NCBI GenBank assembly: GCA_031409955.1
Contig: JANNYF010000088.1
Location: 1 to 64,000 of the forward strand
Direction: 5' to 3'
DNA from: JAFDVL01 sp031409955
GTDB lineage: Bacteria; Acidobacteriota; Blastocatellia; RBC074
DNA length: 64,000 nucleotides
Part shown: positions 1 through 9,315 of the stretch, one piece after another
How the letters are laid out: each line of letters starts with the position of its first letter
How positions within the stretch are numbered: the first letter of the stretch is position 1
Translations under genes and position numbers: made by a program
The notes under the pieces: model-generated
What the model was told of the DNA's origin: nothing
Database searches by the model: none
Seen by the model: the letters and a program-made list of their open reading frames with translations, nothing else

Positions 1-1907
1 CGCCTGGTGGTGTCGCGGTCTAAGCGCGAGATGCGCATTTCGGGATACATCTCTTTCAGCAAGACTTCAATCTGCTCGGTGCCTTCGCCGACGTAGTAAA
101 TATAGGGGCCGGAGCAATTTTCGCAGGCGCGCGGCACACGCGCTTGATGACCGCAGTAATGACAAACCAACCGCGCTTCGGATTTGTGATAGGTCAATGC
201 AACGTCGCAATTCGGGCAATGCGATTTGTGGCCGCAGCCGCGACAAAGCAGGAACGATGAAAAGCCGCGCCGATTCAGCAGCACTAACGTTTGCTTGCCG
301 CGTTCGTGGTTTTCCTGCATCGCGGCTTTCATTTCGTCCGAGAAAATTTGTTGCTTGCCGTGCCGCGCAAAAACTTCGCGCATGTCTACGACTTCGACCG
401 GAGCGAGCGGGCGACCACTGATGCGCTCGCCCATTTTCAAGTAGGTGTACTTGCCCGTGTGCGCGTTGTGAAACGATTCCATCGAAGGCGTGGCGCTGCC
501 GAGAATGACAACGGCATTGGCTTTCAGCGCACGCACGATAGCCGAATCGCGTCCGTGATAGCGCGGTTCAGAGTCTTGTTTGTAGGCGGCTTCGTGTTCT
601 TCGTCTACGATCAGCAGGCCGAGATTTTCGAGTGGTGCAAACACGCCGGAACGCGCGCCGATGCAGATACGCGCTTCGCCCGTGCGCATGCGGTTCCATT
701 CGTCGAGGCGTTCGCCATCTGAAAGAGACGAATGCAAAATCGCTACGGCATCGCCAAAATGTGCGGACAAACGGCGCGCGAACATCGGCGTCAGCGAGAT
801 TTCCGGCACTAACATCAATGATGTTTTGCCTTGTTCGAGTGCTGTGCGCATTGCACGAATGTAGACTTCCGTTTTGCCGCTGCCTGTGACGCCGTGCAGC
901 AGGAATGCCGCATATTTATTGGTCGCTAATGCTGCGGTGATAGAGTCGAGCGCGTCTTGTTGTTGCGGCATCAATTCCAATTCATCGGCATTTAGATTTT
1001 TGAGATGGGCCAGTGGATCGCGGCGGACTTCGCGCACGAAGACTTCGACAAGGCCGCGTTTTTCCAGCGTCTTGATGACCGAGGTGCTGACATCGGCGGC
1101 TTCGGTCAGTTGCGTCAGGCCGAGCGGTTCGGGCGCTTCGAGCAGTGTGTTGATGACGCGCTGCTGTTGTTCGTTGAGTGGTTTGGGTTCGGCTTTTTTT
1201 TCACCGCCGAGGCGCGGAGATGGCGCAGAGGATGCGCGGAGATTTTCCTCTGCGAAGCTCTGCGATGCCTCCGCGTCTCGGCGGTGAAGAGCAGCTTCCG
1301 TCAACTTCACTGCTTGCTGTTTTTTCGGCTTCACGGCAGCATCTTGCATCTGTCTCGTCACAATAATGAAGCCGGATTTTTCCAACTCTCGAATCAACGC
1401 ACCTGCTTTGGCTTTCTCGAATTGCTTGCTGAGCAGGCGCGCGTTGATTGCGCCGTTTTCATCCACATTCGCAGCGATGAATTGCAGCGCCTGAAATTTC
1501 GTCGTTGGCTTTGCCGCCTGATTTGATAAGGCTTCGCGTGCAGTCGTGGTGAGTGACAACAACGTTTCGGCTTCGGCGTTGATGCCTGCGGGTAAGCACG
1601 CTTTGATCGTTTCGCCCCACGGCGCGAAATAGTAATCGGCGATCCACTTGGTCAATTCGAGCAGTTCGCGCGTGACCAACGGTTCGGTGTCGAACAGCTC
1701 TTCGACGGACTTGATGTCGGTGCTTTCGGCGTCAATCCCTGCTTCTTCCAGCGATTGATGCAAGGCGACGACATAGCCCGTGAGCAATTGTTTGCCAAAC
1801 GGAACCAGCACACGACAGCCCGGCTGCGCTTGGGCAGCAAAGCTTTCCGGCAACGCATACGTGAAGGTTTGGTGGACGTACAGAGGAATGGCGACTTCAG
1901 CAAACAT
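1..1907 (-). CDS. priA: Primosomal protein N' (replication restart helicase PriA), C-terminus outside window
   Basis: PriA reloads the replicative helicase at stalled forks; it is a 3'-5' DNA helicase. About 635 residues are visible from the ATG at 1905-1907; the C-terminal end runs off the window start. The N-terminal DNA-binding domain begins MFAEVAIPLYVHQTFTYALP. The helicase part has Walker A (HGVTGSGKTEVY, about residue 335), a DEEH box (IVDEEHEAAY) and the PriA-specific zinc-binding insert with Cys pairs (CRGCGHKSHCPNCD, later CHYCG and CENC). Residues about 207-236, between the DNA-binding and helicase parts, are encoded by a palindromic repeat (1200-1288) and look like an insertion absent from ordinary PriA. 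The gene lies 47 bp downstream of another palindromic element. The identification is firm; the function of the insert is unknown. Confidence 0.95.
   Translation of the reverse strand, partial: MFAEVAIPLYVHQTFTYALPESFAAQAQPGCRVLVPFGKQLLTGYVVALHQSLEEAGIDAESTDIKSVEELFDTEPLVTRELLELTKWIADYYFAPWGETIKACLPAGINAEAETLLSLTTTAREALSNQAAKPTTKFQALQFIAANVDENGAINARLLSKQFEKAKAGALIRELEKSGFIIVTRQMQDAAVKPKKQQAVKLTEAALHRRDAEASQSFAEENLRASSAPSPRLGGEKKAEPKPLNEQQQRVINTLLEAPEPLGLTQLTEAADVSTSVIKTLEKRGLVEVFVREVRRDPLAHLKNLNADELELMPQQQDALDSITAALATNKYAAFLLHGVTGSGKTEVYIRAMRTALEQGKTSLMLVPEISLTPMFARRLSAHFGDAVAILHSSLSDGERLDEWNRMRTGEARICIGARSGVFAPLENLGLLIVDEEHEAAYKQDSEPRYHGRDSAIVRALKANAVVILGSATPSMESFHNAHTGKYTYLKMGERISGRPLAPVEVVDMREVFARHGKQQIFSDEMKAAMQENHERGKQTLVLLNRRGFSSFLLCRGCGHKSHCPNCDVALTYHKSEARLVCHYCGHQARVPRACENCSGPYIYYVGEGTEQIEVLLKEMYPEMRISRLDRDTTR
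1200..1288. repeat. Palindromic element of the CACCGCCGAGGCGCGGAG type, in frame inside priA
   Basis: Arms of about 31 bp begin TTCACCGCCGAGGCGCGGAG and end with the reverse complement, with a few mismatches; the centre is AT-richer. It is translated as part of PriA without breaking the frame. It resembles the element at 7486-7568 (TTCACCACAGAGACACAGAG), so both belong to one family. Confidence 0.85.
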
Positions 1908-1954
1908 AAGCCCAGAGGGTAGGCGGGGGATGGCGGGAGAGTCAAGCGGGCGAA

Positions 1955-2091
1955 CAATGTTGCGCAAACTGTCAGTTTGCGTCGGTTGCCTGTCGCCCTC
2001 TCGGAGGACAACCCAGCCTCTCAACAGGCCTTTGGTTCCTTGCTGGATTTGCAGAACGCGGCACCGCAAACTGACAGTTCGCACAACGTTA
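1955..2091. repeat. Inverted-repeat element, CAAACTGTCAGTTTG family, copy 1
   Basis: Outer arms read AATGTTGCGCAAACTG at the left and the reverse complement of AACGTTGTGCGAACTG at the right, separated by about 85 bp. Each arm contains the self-complementary core CAAACTGTCAGTTTG or its variant. The right end carries the TAA stop (2089-2091) of the kinase gene; the left end lies 47 bp before the priA start. A second copy at 58464-58597 has the same arrangement. Confidence 0.85.
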
Positions 2092-5000
2092 TTTCACTTT
2101 CTCATATTCCCGCTTCGCCTCAAGCAACAACGGCACGTCGGCATCGGCGGCATTCCACAGCGCGAAGAAGTGTTCGTATTGGCTGCGGCTTTGGGCGGCA
2201 TCGTGATTCAGCGCAGCGGCGCGGGCGAGTCCCAGATGCGCCAGCGGCCACAACATTGAAGTCGGCTCCCAGCCGCGATGGGCGATAATCTTTTGAAATT
2301 CGGCGGCGGCTTCGGGCGCTTTTTTCAACTGCAAATACGCCTGTCCGCGCATCCAGTTGGGCCAGAAGGACGAAGCGGGTTCGTAGGGTTCGGCAGACTT
2401 CAGCCACTCAATTGCTTTGTCAGCGCGGCCATGTCGAAGCTCTATCGCCGCGCGTGTGACTGGAATCCATACCTTTTGCGAGAGCGAGTTTTGGGGATGC
2501 TGTTTGGTCGTTTCTTCGAGCAATGCCTGCGCCTGCGCGAGATCGCCATTCAGCACATAGACCAACGGCCCCAGCGGCAGAATTACAACGTTGCGATAGC
2601 CGCGCGTCATCACTGTGGGCGAAAGCGAAATCGCTTTGGCGATGTTGGCTTTCGCCAATTCCTGATTGCCAACTAACGCCTGTCGCGCGGCGCTATCCAC
2701 CAAAAACGAAGCGGCGGCTTCGCGCAAGTTTCGTTGCTCGGCTAAAGCCAGCGCGCGTTGTGTGAAGTTGTCGGCTTCGCGCAAACGTCCGCCAAACGAG
2801 GCGGCCAACGATTGCCACGCGAACGAATACACTTCGTCCAGGCGGCCTTTGCCCCAGTTGATTTGTTGGTTGACCAGCTCTTGATTGCCTTGCGCAAAGC
2901 CGACGCGGAACAGCACCAGGTGATAGAGCATCGAATCCAACTTGCGTTCGCGGGCTTGCTGAATCGTTGATTGCGCTTCGCCGTAGCGATCCATCCGCAT
3001 CATTGCCGCCGCCAGATTGCCATACGGAAACACGTAATTTGGATCAATCCGCAAGGCCTCGCGCGCTTCGCTGGCGGATTCTTCGTACAGGCCCAAACAG
3101 TGATAGCGCATCGCCAATGTGTTGTGCGGATACACATCGCGCGGATACGTTTGCGCCCAGATCTTCAGCGTTTCGATGTCCTGCTCAATCTCGCCCGTCA
3201 CGCAATCGTGATAGATGGACGTGATATAAAATTTCTCGCGCTCGCTGGTGCGTTCGCGCAATTCGTAGCCTTTGGTGGCGTATTCGCGCGCAATATCAGC
3301 TTGCCCTACCCCATCGTACGCATTCGCCAAGCGGGCATACGGAAACGCGAAAGTGGGATCAATTTCAATCGCGCGTTTGTACAGGGCAATGGCTTCCAGG
3401 CGATTGCCTTTCAGGAATTGATCGCGCGCCAGTGAAACGGCTTTGAGCGCATCCAGCGAAGCGGTCGTCGCCTGTTCCATCGGTGTGGCAAAGCGTTGCA
3501 TAGAATTCAGGGATTCGCCCATTTTTTCCCGCAATTGATTGGTGGCTTTGCCAAGCGCGCTCAACACTTCGTCGCGGCCTTCGGCTTCAACCAGCGTGCC
3601 GGCAAAGGCTTCTCCGCTTTGGGCGTTGATGGCTTCGAGCGTGATCGAATAGTTGCGATCAAACTTCGCAATCGTGCCCACCAATGCGGCTTTCAATCCT
3701 TGTCGGACGCAAATCTCGCGCGCGACATCGCGGGTTAATCTCTCGTCGGGGGCGCGGTTCATCAGCTTCAATGTTTCGCGCACGCGTTCTTCGGGAAAAA
3801 AATTCAGGAACGGCGTTTGCTCCAATTGTACGGCCAACGCTTGTTTCAGCGCGCCATCGAAAACCGCCTCGCCGGTGTTGTTGACGACATCCGCAAGCAA
3901 CACCGTATCTTTCTCAGTCAAGGCGTAAGTGCGTTTGGAAAAGAAGAACCACGACACGGTGACAATCGCTGCGAGAACAACCGCCAGCGCGGCCAGAGAG
4001 GCGCGTTTGTGCTGCTTGATCTGGGTGGCAAGGTATTGCGCCGTGAATGTCGAACGCGTCAGATCGCTCGTGTTTCGGGCGGGCCGCACAACTTCCAGAT
4101 CGTCGTATTCCTCGGCGGCGGCGCGGCGAAAGCTCTTCAATTCTGCTAACAACGCACGACTGGTTTGATACCGTTCGGTGCAATTTTTACGCAACGCCGT
4201 GTTGACGATGCCGGACAATTCAGCCGGAAGATCAGGCACGAAGTTTGCCAGCGGCAGCGGCTCTTTTTCGACGACGGCGATGATGACATCCGTGGCGGTT
4301 TCGCCTTGAAATGGCGGTACTCCCGTTAACATTTCATACAGCACAACGCCATGGCTGAAGATGTCGCTGCGTTCGTCTACACGCACTCCGCGCGCTTGTT
4401 CCGGCGACATATACCGAGCGGTTCCCATGACCATGCCGAGTTCGGTCGAGTGCGGATTACGGAGTGCGGAGTGCGGAGTGTTCTCTGGGGGTTGCACTAA
4501 AGTTTCGGCGTCTTCATTCCGCAATCCAGTGAGTTTGGCTAACCCAAAGTCCAACACCTTGACCAGACCATCCGGGCGAATCATCACGTTGTCCGGCTTG
4601 ATGTCTCGATGCACAATGCCAGCTTCGTGCGCGGCGACCAGCGCGCTGGCCATTTGGATCGCAATCTCGGTCGCTTCACTGATGCGTAAATGTCGGGCGC
4701 TCATCACTTGGCGCAAGGTAGTTCCAGCGACCAATTCGGTGACGATAAAATGCGTGTTTTCGTGCTGCCCAATTTCGTGGATGGTGACGATGTTGGGATG
4801 ATTCAAGGCCGAAGCCGCTTTGGCCTCACGCTCGAACCGTTGCACCCGCGATTCATCCATCGTGTACATTGCTGGCAATAACTTGATCGCAACATTGCGT
4901 TCCAGCCGCGTGTCGCGCGCCGCGTACACTTCCCCCATACCACCAACGCCAAGCTGGTCCGTGATTTGATACGCACCGATGGTTTGCCCAATCTTTACTT

Positions 5001-5220
5001 GTTGCGCCGCTTCGATGAGATGGTGGACAGGCGAGCTTTCCAAAAAGCTGTCGGCGCTGTCATCGGCGGCGAGCATGCGTTCGACTTGCGGGCGCAGCGG
5101 TTGATCGTCCGCGCTGAGAGAAGCAAGGAACGCGGCACGCTCTTGCGCATCAAGTTCGACCACGTTCTGGAAAATTGCTTTGACCTGTTGCCAACGTTGA
5201 GGGGAGGTTGCTTGATTCAT
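2089..5220 (-). CDS. Membrane Ser/Thr protein kinase with C-terminal TPR region
   Basis: 1043 residues. An N-terminal region typical of acidobacterial kinases (about 1-80) precedes a Hanks-type kinase domain (about 84-355): glycine loop GVGGMGEVY, Lys113 in AIK, HRDIKPDN (204-211), DFG (224-226) and SPEQAR. A transmembrane helix follows at about 405-428, then a long region of TPR-like helices. The kinase is expected in the cytoplasm with the TPR part outside the membrane. It is unusual that the activation segment between DFG and SPEQ is lengthened by about 13 residues encoded by a simple repeat (4450-4482) also seen at the ribA/maf junction. The stop codon lies inside a palindromic element. 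Substrates are unknown. Confidence 0.92.
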   Translation of the reverse strand: MNQATSPQRWQQVKAIFQNVVELDAQERAAFLASLSADDQPLRPQVERMLAADDSADSFLESSPVHHLIEAAQQVKIGQTIGAYQITDQLGVGGMGEVYAARDTRLERNVAIKLLPAMYTMDESRVQRFEREAKAASALNHPNIVTIHEIGQHENTHFIVTELVAGTTLRQVMSARHLRISEATEIAIQMASALVAAHEAGIVHRDIKPDNVMIRPDGLVKVLDFGLAKLTGLRNEDAETLVQPPENTPHSALRNPHSTELGMVMGTARYMSPEQARGVRVDERSDIFSHGVVLYEMLTGVPPFQGETATDVIIAVVEKEPLPLANFVPDLPAELSGIVNTALRKNCTERYQTSRALLAELKSFRRAAAEEYDDLEVVRPARNTSDLTRSTFTAQYLATQIKQHKRASLAALAVVLAAIVTVSWFFFSKRTYALTEKDTVLLADVVNNTGEAVFDGALKQALAVQLEQTPFLNFFPEERVRETLKLMNRAPDERLTRDVAREICVRQGLKAALVGTIAKFDRNYSITLEAINAQSGEAFAGTLVEAEGRDEVLSALGKATNQLREKMGESLNSMQRFATPMEQATTASLDALKAVSLARDQFLKGNRLEAIALYKRAIEIDPTFAFPYARLANAYDGVGQADIAREYATKGYELRERTSEREKFYITSIYHDCVTGEIEQDIETLKIWAQTYPRDVYPHNTLAMRYHCLGLYEESASEAREALRIDPNYVFPYGNLAAAMMRMDRYGEAQSTIQQARERKLDSMLYHLVLFRVGFAQGNQELVNQQINWGKGRLDEVYSFAWQSLAASFGGRLREADNFTQRALALAEQRNLREAAASFLVDSAARQALVGNQELAKANIAKAISLSPTVMTRGYRNVVILPLGPLVYVLNGDLAQAQALLEETTKQHPQNSLSQKVWIPVTRAAIELRHGRADKAIEWLKSAEPYEPASSFWPNWMRGQAYLQLKKAPEAAAEFQKIIAHRGWEPTSMLWPLAHLGLARAAALNHDAAQSRSQYEHFFALWNAADADVPLLLEAKREYEKVK
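4450..4482. repeat. GGAGTGC-type repeat fragment in the kinase activation segment
   Basis: The sequence repeats the unit GGAGTGC (complement GCACTCC) three to four times and is translated as roughly NTPHSALRNPHS between the DFG and SPEQ motifs. The element at 9313-9386 has the same kind of unit (ATTCCGC). It appears to be a partial copy of that family. Confidence 0.7.
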
Positions 5221-5381
5221 AAGTTAATGAGGAACGCGAAAAGCTTCCGGCTTTCAGAGTAGTCACAAGAAAAGTGAGGCACGTGTGCAATAAAGGCGGG
5301 GTCGGTTTCCTACTCAGCACCTAGCGGGGACGGCGCAGAGTGTAACGGCTTCGGGCAGAAATACAAAAGCAAATCTTCGCC

Positions 5382-6449
5382 TTATGGGCGCTCTTCCTCC
5401 TGACACAAAAAGCAATCGCGGCGGAGCGCTTCGTAATGGGTCAGTTCAATTTCAGGGCTGAGATAACTCTCTTTGACGGGTTCTTTGCGCAGCAAATCTG
5501 TGCTGAGATATTTCTTGTTGTCATCGCAAAAAATGGTGGCAACCACTGCGGTGTCGCCCAACTCATTCTGCGCCATCAGTGCGCCGATGAAATTTGCGCC
5601 CGATGAAATACCAACGGCAAGGCCAAGGTCAGCCGCCAATTTCTGCGCCAACAAAATCGCATCGCCGTCCGGCACGCTGAGGATTTTATCAAGCTGATTG
5701 AGTTCGACAATCGCGGGGATGAATTCGTCCGAAATGCCTTGAATACGGTGCGATCCAACTTTGTGACCCGTGGACAACGTCGGCGATTCGGCGGGTTCAA
5801 TCGGATGCAGCCGGATGTTGGGATTCGCGCGGCGCAGATATTTTCCGGTGCCCATAATCGTGCCACCCGTGCCGACTCCAGCGACAAAAGCATCCGGTCG
5901 TAACCCGCGCGATTGCAACTGTGCTTGAATTTCTGGCCCGGTAGTTTGTTCGTGGGCTTCGACGTTCGCGCAATTGGAAAACTGGCAGGGCAAAAAGACG
6001 TTGCCGCGTTCGCGTTGCAATTCTTCGGTTTGCCGAATGCTGCCGAGGAAACCGCCCTGTTCGCGGCTGATCGGAATGATTTCTGCGCCGAAGCTTTGAA
6101 TCAGACGCACGCGTTCCTGGCTCATCCAATCGGGCATATAAATTCGGACGGGATGCCTCAGCGCTCGACCTAAGGCGGCAAAGGCAATACCGGTGTTGCC
6201 GCTGGTGGCTTCGGCAATCAAATCGCCCGGCGCAATCTGGCCTTGCTGATACGCCTTCTTCAAAATGTAAAACGCCATGCGATCCTTAATGCTGCCGGTC
6301 AGGTTCAAGTATTCCGCTTTGGCATAGATCACGCGGCGTTGGCCTCGGAATTTGAAATGCACAGCCAGCAGCGGCGTATTGCCGATCATTTGCTTGAGGC
6401 CATTGATGCGTTCTGTTTGGGGACAGTGAGTGATGTCGGTTTGCTCCAT
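5382..6449 (-). CDS. Cysteine synthase family PLP-dependent enzyme
   Basis: 355 residues, fold-type II PLP enzyme of the CysK/CysM group, which makes cysteine from O-acetylserine (or a related donor) and sulfide. Lys55 in LTGSIKDR is the PLP lysine; TSGNTGIAF (82-90) binds the substrate carboxylate and GVGTGGTIMGTG binds the PLP phosphate. The ATG at 6447-6449 is preferred over an in-frame TTG upstream, because the protein then starts close to the family domain. The C-terminus is slightly long and ends with a Cys-x2-Cys pair (Cys346, Cys349), which is unusual and might be regulatory or metal binding. Cystathionine beta-synthase-like activity or a dedicated sulfur-transfer role cannot be excluded. 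Confidence 0.88.
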   Translation of the reverse strand: MEQTDITHCPQTERINGLKQMIGNTPLLAVHFKFRGQRRVIYAKAEYLNLTGSIKDRMAFYILKKAYQQGQIAPGDLIAEATSGNTGIAFAALGRALRHPVRIYMPDWMSQERVRLIQSFGAEIIPISREQGGFLGSIRQTEELQRERGNVFLPCQFSNCANVEAHEQTTGPEIQAQLQSRGLRPDAFVAGVGTGGTIMGTGKYLRRANPNIRLHPIEPAESPTLSTGHKVGSHRIQGISDEFIPAIVELNQLDKILSVPDGDAILLAQKLAADLGLAVGISSGANFIGALMAQNELGDTAVVATIFCDDNKKYLSTDLLRKEPVKESYLSPEIELTHYEALRRDCFLCQEEERP

Positions 6450-6531
6450 AATCTGATTCCATCTCCGTGCCGGGATTGTACAAAGGTTGGCGCGGCAAAC
6501 CAACTGTCAGCATATTTTTTCTCGCCAGCGG

Positions 6532-8457
6532 TCAGTTCTTCACGCTTTGGCTGATTTGATAAACGCGATAGCCCGCTTCATCAATTACGGCTTTGTACTT
6601 TTCGGCAAAGTATCCGTCATCTGCATTGAACTCGCTGTATTCAATTGGCCCTACGACAACATAATCAATGCCGTATTGCTTGAAAAGACGTTCCGCTTCA
6701 GCTCCGCCCCGATACATTGTTTTCAGGTCGCGGTCGCGGTCGTCAAACTTGATTCCGTGCGACCACAAATGCCCCGGATAGCCCATCAACGATTGTCGCC
6801 CCGACAAGGCTAAGACCGAGTTATGAATCGGCGCGCTGAGCATCAATGCGTGCGGCGGAACACGTTGTTTGATGAGTTCGGCGACGTTCAATTGCTCCGC
6901 ATCAAAGAGCCGAATCTTTTCAATCGGCGACAAACCACGTAACACGTCCAGCCCGCCCGAAAGCGTCAGCCCCAATAATAACAGTATCGCCACAGGCCAC
7001 AGCATCCTTCGCTGTTTGAGCAAGCGGGCAATCAAGGCCGCGACCAGTGGACACGAAAGCAAATACCAATACAGCAAAACTTTGATGTTGTCCCAGGGCC
7101 AAGGCGCGAGCAGAACAACATTCGGCACAATGAAGCACAGCAAAAATGGCGCGTAAAATCGGCGTGTGCGTGCGCTTTGAAAAAAGAAGGCGATGACAAG
7201 TGCCAGCAAAAACAAGCCGAAATTCAGCGCCAGAAATTTGGGGAAGTTATCGCCTGTCGCCCAACCCAGATGCGGTTTGAAGAGCGACGTTTTGGTGCCG
7301 GTGCCGCTGAGCCACCACGCTTGCGGCAACGACAACACGCCTGCCGGAATAAAAAATGCGAGCCAATCCCACGAGAAAAACACCAGAGTCATCACCGCGC
7401 TGACCATCATTACTGAAAAGAAACCGTGCGCGTGGAGGAGTGGCATTAAGCCTGCGAGAACGCCTGCGAGCAGAAGATATTTTTTTTCACCACAGAGACA
7501 CAGAGGTCTCACAGAGACTCGCAGAGGTTCTGTGTTCCTCTGTGAGACCTCTGTGTCTCTGTGGTGAATCCATTTTCCCCACAAAATCACGATCATCGCA
7601 AACACCGGAACGCCCAACAGCAAAGACCGCTGCGGCATCAGCAACGTCGTCAGCATATTGCCCCATTGCAAATCCAGTTCGTCATTCTTGGTGTAGCTTT
7701 GGGGCAAGTGCAGCAGGAAATCCAGCCAACTCAAACTGGATTGCTGCCTATCCCGAACCCAGTAAAGAAAGCCCGCGCCACCGCTCAGGAAAAACAGTAC
7801 CGGCGCGATGCGTGCGGCCAATCGGCTCTGCGTTAACTGTTCTGTCAGCAGTTCAATCAGCCCGACCAAAGCTAAACTCAAAACGATATTGGGAAGAAAA
7901 AACGCAGCGGCCCAATCAGCTCCGGCGCGGTGATAAAACGCCGTCAGGAAATCAATCAAGAACGGGTACGTGAATTTCAAGCCGTGAAAAATCGGGCTGC
8001 GCGGCGGGAAGTTGTCGCCGTCCGCAAACGACGTGACCACGCTGAAATGAAACGCGAGATCGCCGTAGTTGTTCGCAGGCGCAGTGTGCAAGCCATCTGC
8101 TTCGAGGCTGATTACGCGACTGAACAACCAGCAGAAAAAGAGGAGCCAGAAACTGTAATAGGTGAGGGTGGAAACAGAAATAACAGGGCGACGGGGCGAC
8201 AGGGCGACAGGGCGAAGTAAAAAAAGAGCTACGATAAAAACCGCTGCTGTTGCACCAATTGTGATCCAATTTAATCCTCCCATCAGCGCTAGCAGAAACC
8301 CAATCCACGCCACCCCAACCAAGCCTATCACCGCGCCAAAACACAACCTTGTTTTGAGGCAGGTGTCCGTCAAAACCCGCTCGGTCAATAACACGCCGCC
8401 CCAACAGGCGAGGAGCGTAATCAGCACGGATGGCAACAGGGAAAATAGGTACGGCAT
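6532..8457 (-). CDS. Polytopic membrane protein, GT-C glycosyltransferase-like
   Basis: 641 residues with ten or more predicted membrane helices and a soluble C-terminal domain of about 120 residues. An early loop with acidic residues and aromatic motifs (NNYGDLAFHF), a long first external loop and the overall size suggest a GT-C type sugar transferase using polyprenyl-linked donors. I did not recognise a specific family. Residues 297-324 between two helices are encoded by a perfect palindromic element (7486-7568) and read HHRDTEVSQRNTEPLRVSVR and onward, strongly charged compared with the surrounding protein. A 9-bp tandem repeat (8185-8215) encodes another loop. Confidence 0.7.
   Translation of the reverse strand: MPYLFSLLPSVLITLLACWGGVLLTERVLTDTCLKTRLCFGAVIGLVGVAWIGFLLALMGGLNWITIGATAAVFIVALFLLRPVALSPRRPVISVSTLTYYSFWLLFFCWLFSRVISLEADGLHTAPANNYGDLAFHFSVVTSFADGDNFPPRSPIFHGLKFTYPFLIDFLTAFYHRAGADWAAAFFLPNIVLSLALVGLIELLTEQLTQSRLAARIAPVLFFLSGGAGFLYWVRDRQQSSLSWLDFLLHLPQSYTKNDELDLQWGNMLTTLLMPQRSLLLGVPVFAMIVILWGKWIHHRDTEVSQRNTEPLRVSVRPLCLCGEKKYLLLAGVLAGLMPLLHAHGFFSVMMVSAVMTLVFFSWDWLAFFIPAGVLSLPQAWWLSGTGTKTSLFKPHLGWATGDNFPKFLALNFGLFLLALVIAFFFQSARTRRFYAPFLLCFIVPNVVLLAPWPWDNIKVLLYWYLLSCPLVAALIARLLKQRRMLWPVAILLLLGLTLSGGLDVLRGLSPIEKIRLFDAEQLNVAELIKQRVPPHALMLSAPIHNSVLALSGRQSLMGYPGHLWSHGIKFDDRDRDLKTMYRGGAEAERLFKQYGIDYVVVGPIEYSEFNADDGYFAEKYKAVIDEAGYRVYQISQSVKN
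7486..7568. repeat. Perfect palindromic element of the CACAGAGACACAGAG type, in frame inside a membrane protein gene
   Basis: 83 bp with perfect 31-bp arms that start TTCACCACAGAGACACAGAG and a 21-nt centre. It is translated in frame between two membrane helices. It is related to the element inside priA at 1200-1288. The perfect arms suggest a recent insertion. Confidence 0.92.
8185..8215. repeat. 9-bp tandem repeat GGGCGACAG
   Basis: Three to four tandem copies of GGGCGACAG (one with a G change) lie inside the membrane protein gene. The 9-bp period keeps the frame and adds a Pro/Ser/Arg-rich stretch to a loop. Confidence 0.75.
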
Positions 8458-8594
8458 CTGAAGTGTGGAATAAATTTACCGATCTTTCACATCTAATAAT
8501 TTGGGCGGTCACGTATACCATAACGCGGAAGTTGTGACGAGTTGTGCAAAGATTCGTGAAGACTCGGGCGGGCAAAATCGCTAAACTGCCTGCC

Positions 8595-8623
8595 TTGCAC
8601 AATTCAGGCGTGACCGATATAGT
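8595..8623 (+). promoter_or_regulatory. Sigma-70-type promoter for ribA
   Basis: TTGCAC at 8595-8600 and TATAGT at 8618-8623 are separated by exactly 17 bp, about 50 bp before the ribA start. This matches the housekeeping consensus well; it was not tested against background. Confidence 0.6.
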
Positions 8624-8673
8624 CTCGAATTGATCCTATCGCAACATCGGTAACTTTTTAAGGAGAAACTTAG

Positions 8674-9315
8674 ATGAAGTTAAATACTGCACAAGACCGA
8701 GCAACAGATAGCGTAACCGTGAAATTGGAAGCTGAAGCCAACTTGCCTACCGAATTTGGATGCTTCAAAATTGCCGGATTTCGCAGCACCACCAGCGACG
8801 AAGAATTCGTTGCTTTAATCAAAGGGAAAATTGATCCTGAGAAACCGACGCTCGTCCGCATTCACTCGCAATGCCTGACGGGCGACGTATTTCATTCGTT
8901 GAAATGTGATTGCGGCCCGCAATTGAAACGCGCGATGGAGTTGGTGCAAATCGAAGGCGCTGGCATCATCGTGTATCAACAACAGGAAGGTCGCGGCATC
9001 GGTATCGTCAACAAAATCCGCGCCTACGCGTTGCAAGATCAAGGCGCAGACACCATCGAAGCCAACGTCCAACTCGGCTTTGCGATTGACGCCCGCGAAT
9101 ACAATCAATGCGCCGAAGTCATCAAACTACTTGGCGCGCGGCGCGTTCGATTGATGTCGAACAATCCCGACAAAGTGCGCGCGTTGCGCAATGCTGGCAT
9201 TGAAGTGGTCGAGCGCGTCCCACTCGAAGTCAAATCCAGCCCGCCTGCCTTCCGCTACTTGATGACTAAGAAAGAGCAGATGGGGCATTTGCTGCAATTG
9301 AATGGAATCTTTTGA
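8674..9315 (+). CDS. ribA: GTP cyclohydrolase II
   Basis: 213 residues. The enzyme opens the imidazole ring of GTP, giving 2,5-diamino-6-ribosylamino-pyrimidinone phosphate, formate and pyrophosphate, the first step of riboflavin synthesis. The zinc-binding cysteines are in HSQCLTGDVFHSLKCDCG (Cys67, 78, 80), followed by the GTP-binding QQEGRGIGI segment and the conserved LMSNNPDK. Length fits a stand-alone RibA rather than a RibBA fusion. The start has a good ribosome site (AAGGAG, 9 nt upstream). No other riboflavin gene is nearby. The TGA stop is the first three bases of a palindromic element shared with the converging maf gene. Confidence 0.96.
   Translation: MKLNTAQDRATDSVTVKLEAEANLPTEFGCFKIAGFRSTTSDEEFVALIKGKIDPEKPTLVRIHSQCLTGDVFHSLKCDCGPQLKRAMELVQIEGAGIIVYQQQEGRGIGIVNKIRAYALQDQGADTIEANVQLGFAIDAREYNQCAEVIKLLGARRVRLMSNNPDKVRALRNAGIEVVERVPLEVKSSPPAFRYLMTKKEQMGHLLQLNGIF

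Noticed and set aside
197..1526. Several plus-strand reading frames over the priA region
   Set aside because: They lie antisense to priA, whose reading frame runs over the whole stretch and carries clear motifs; the plus frames show no family features.
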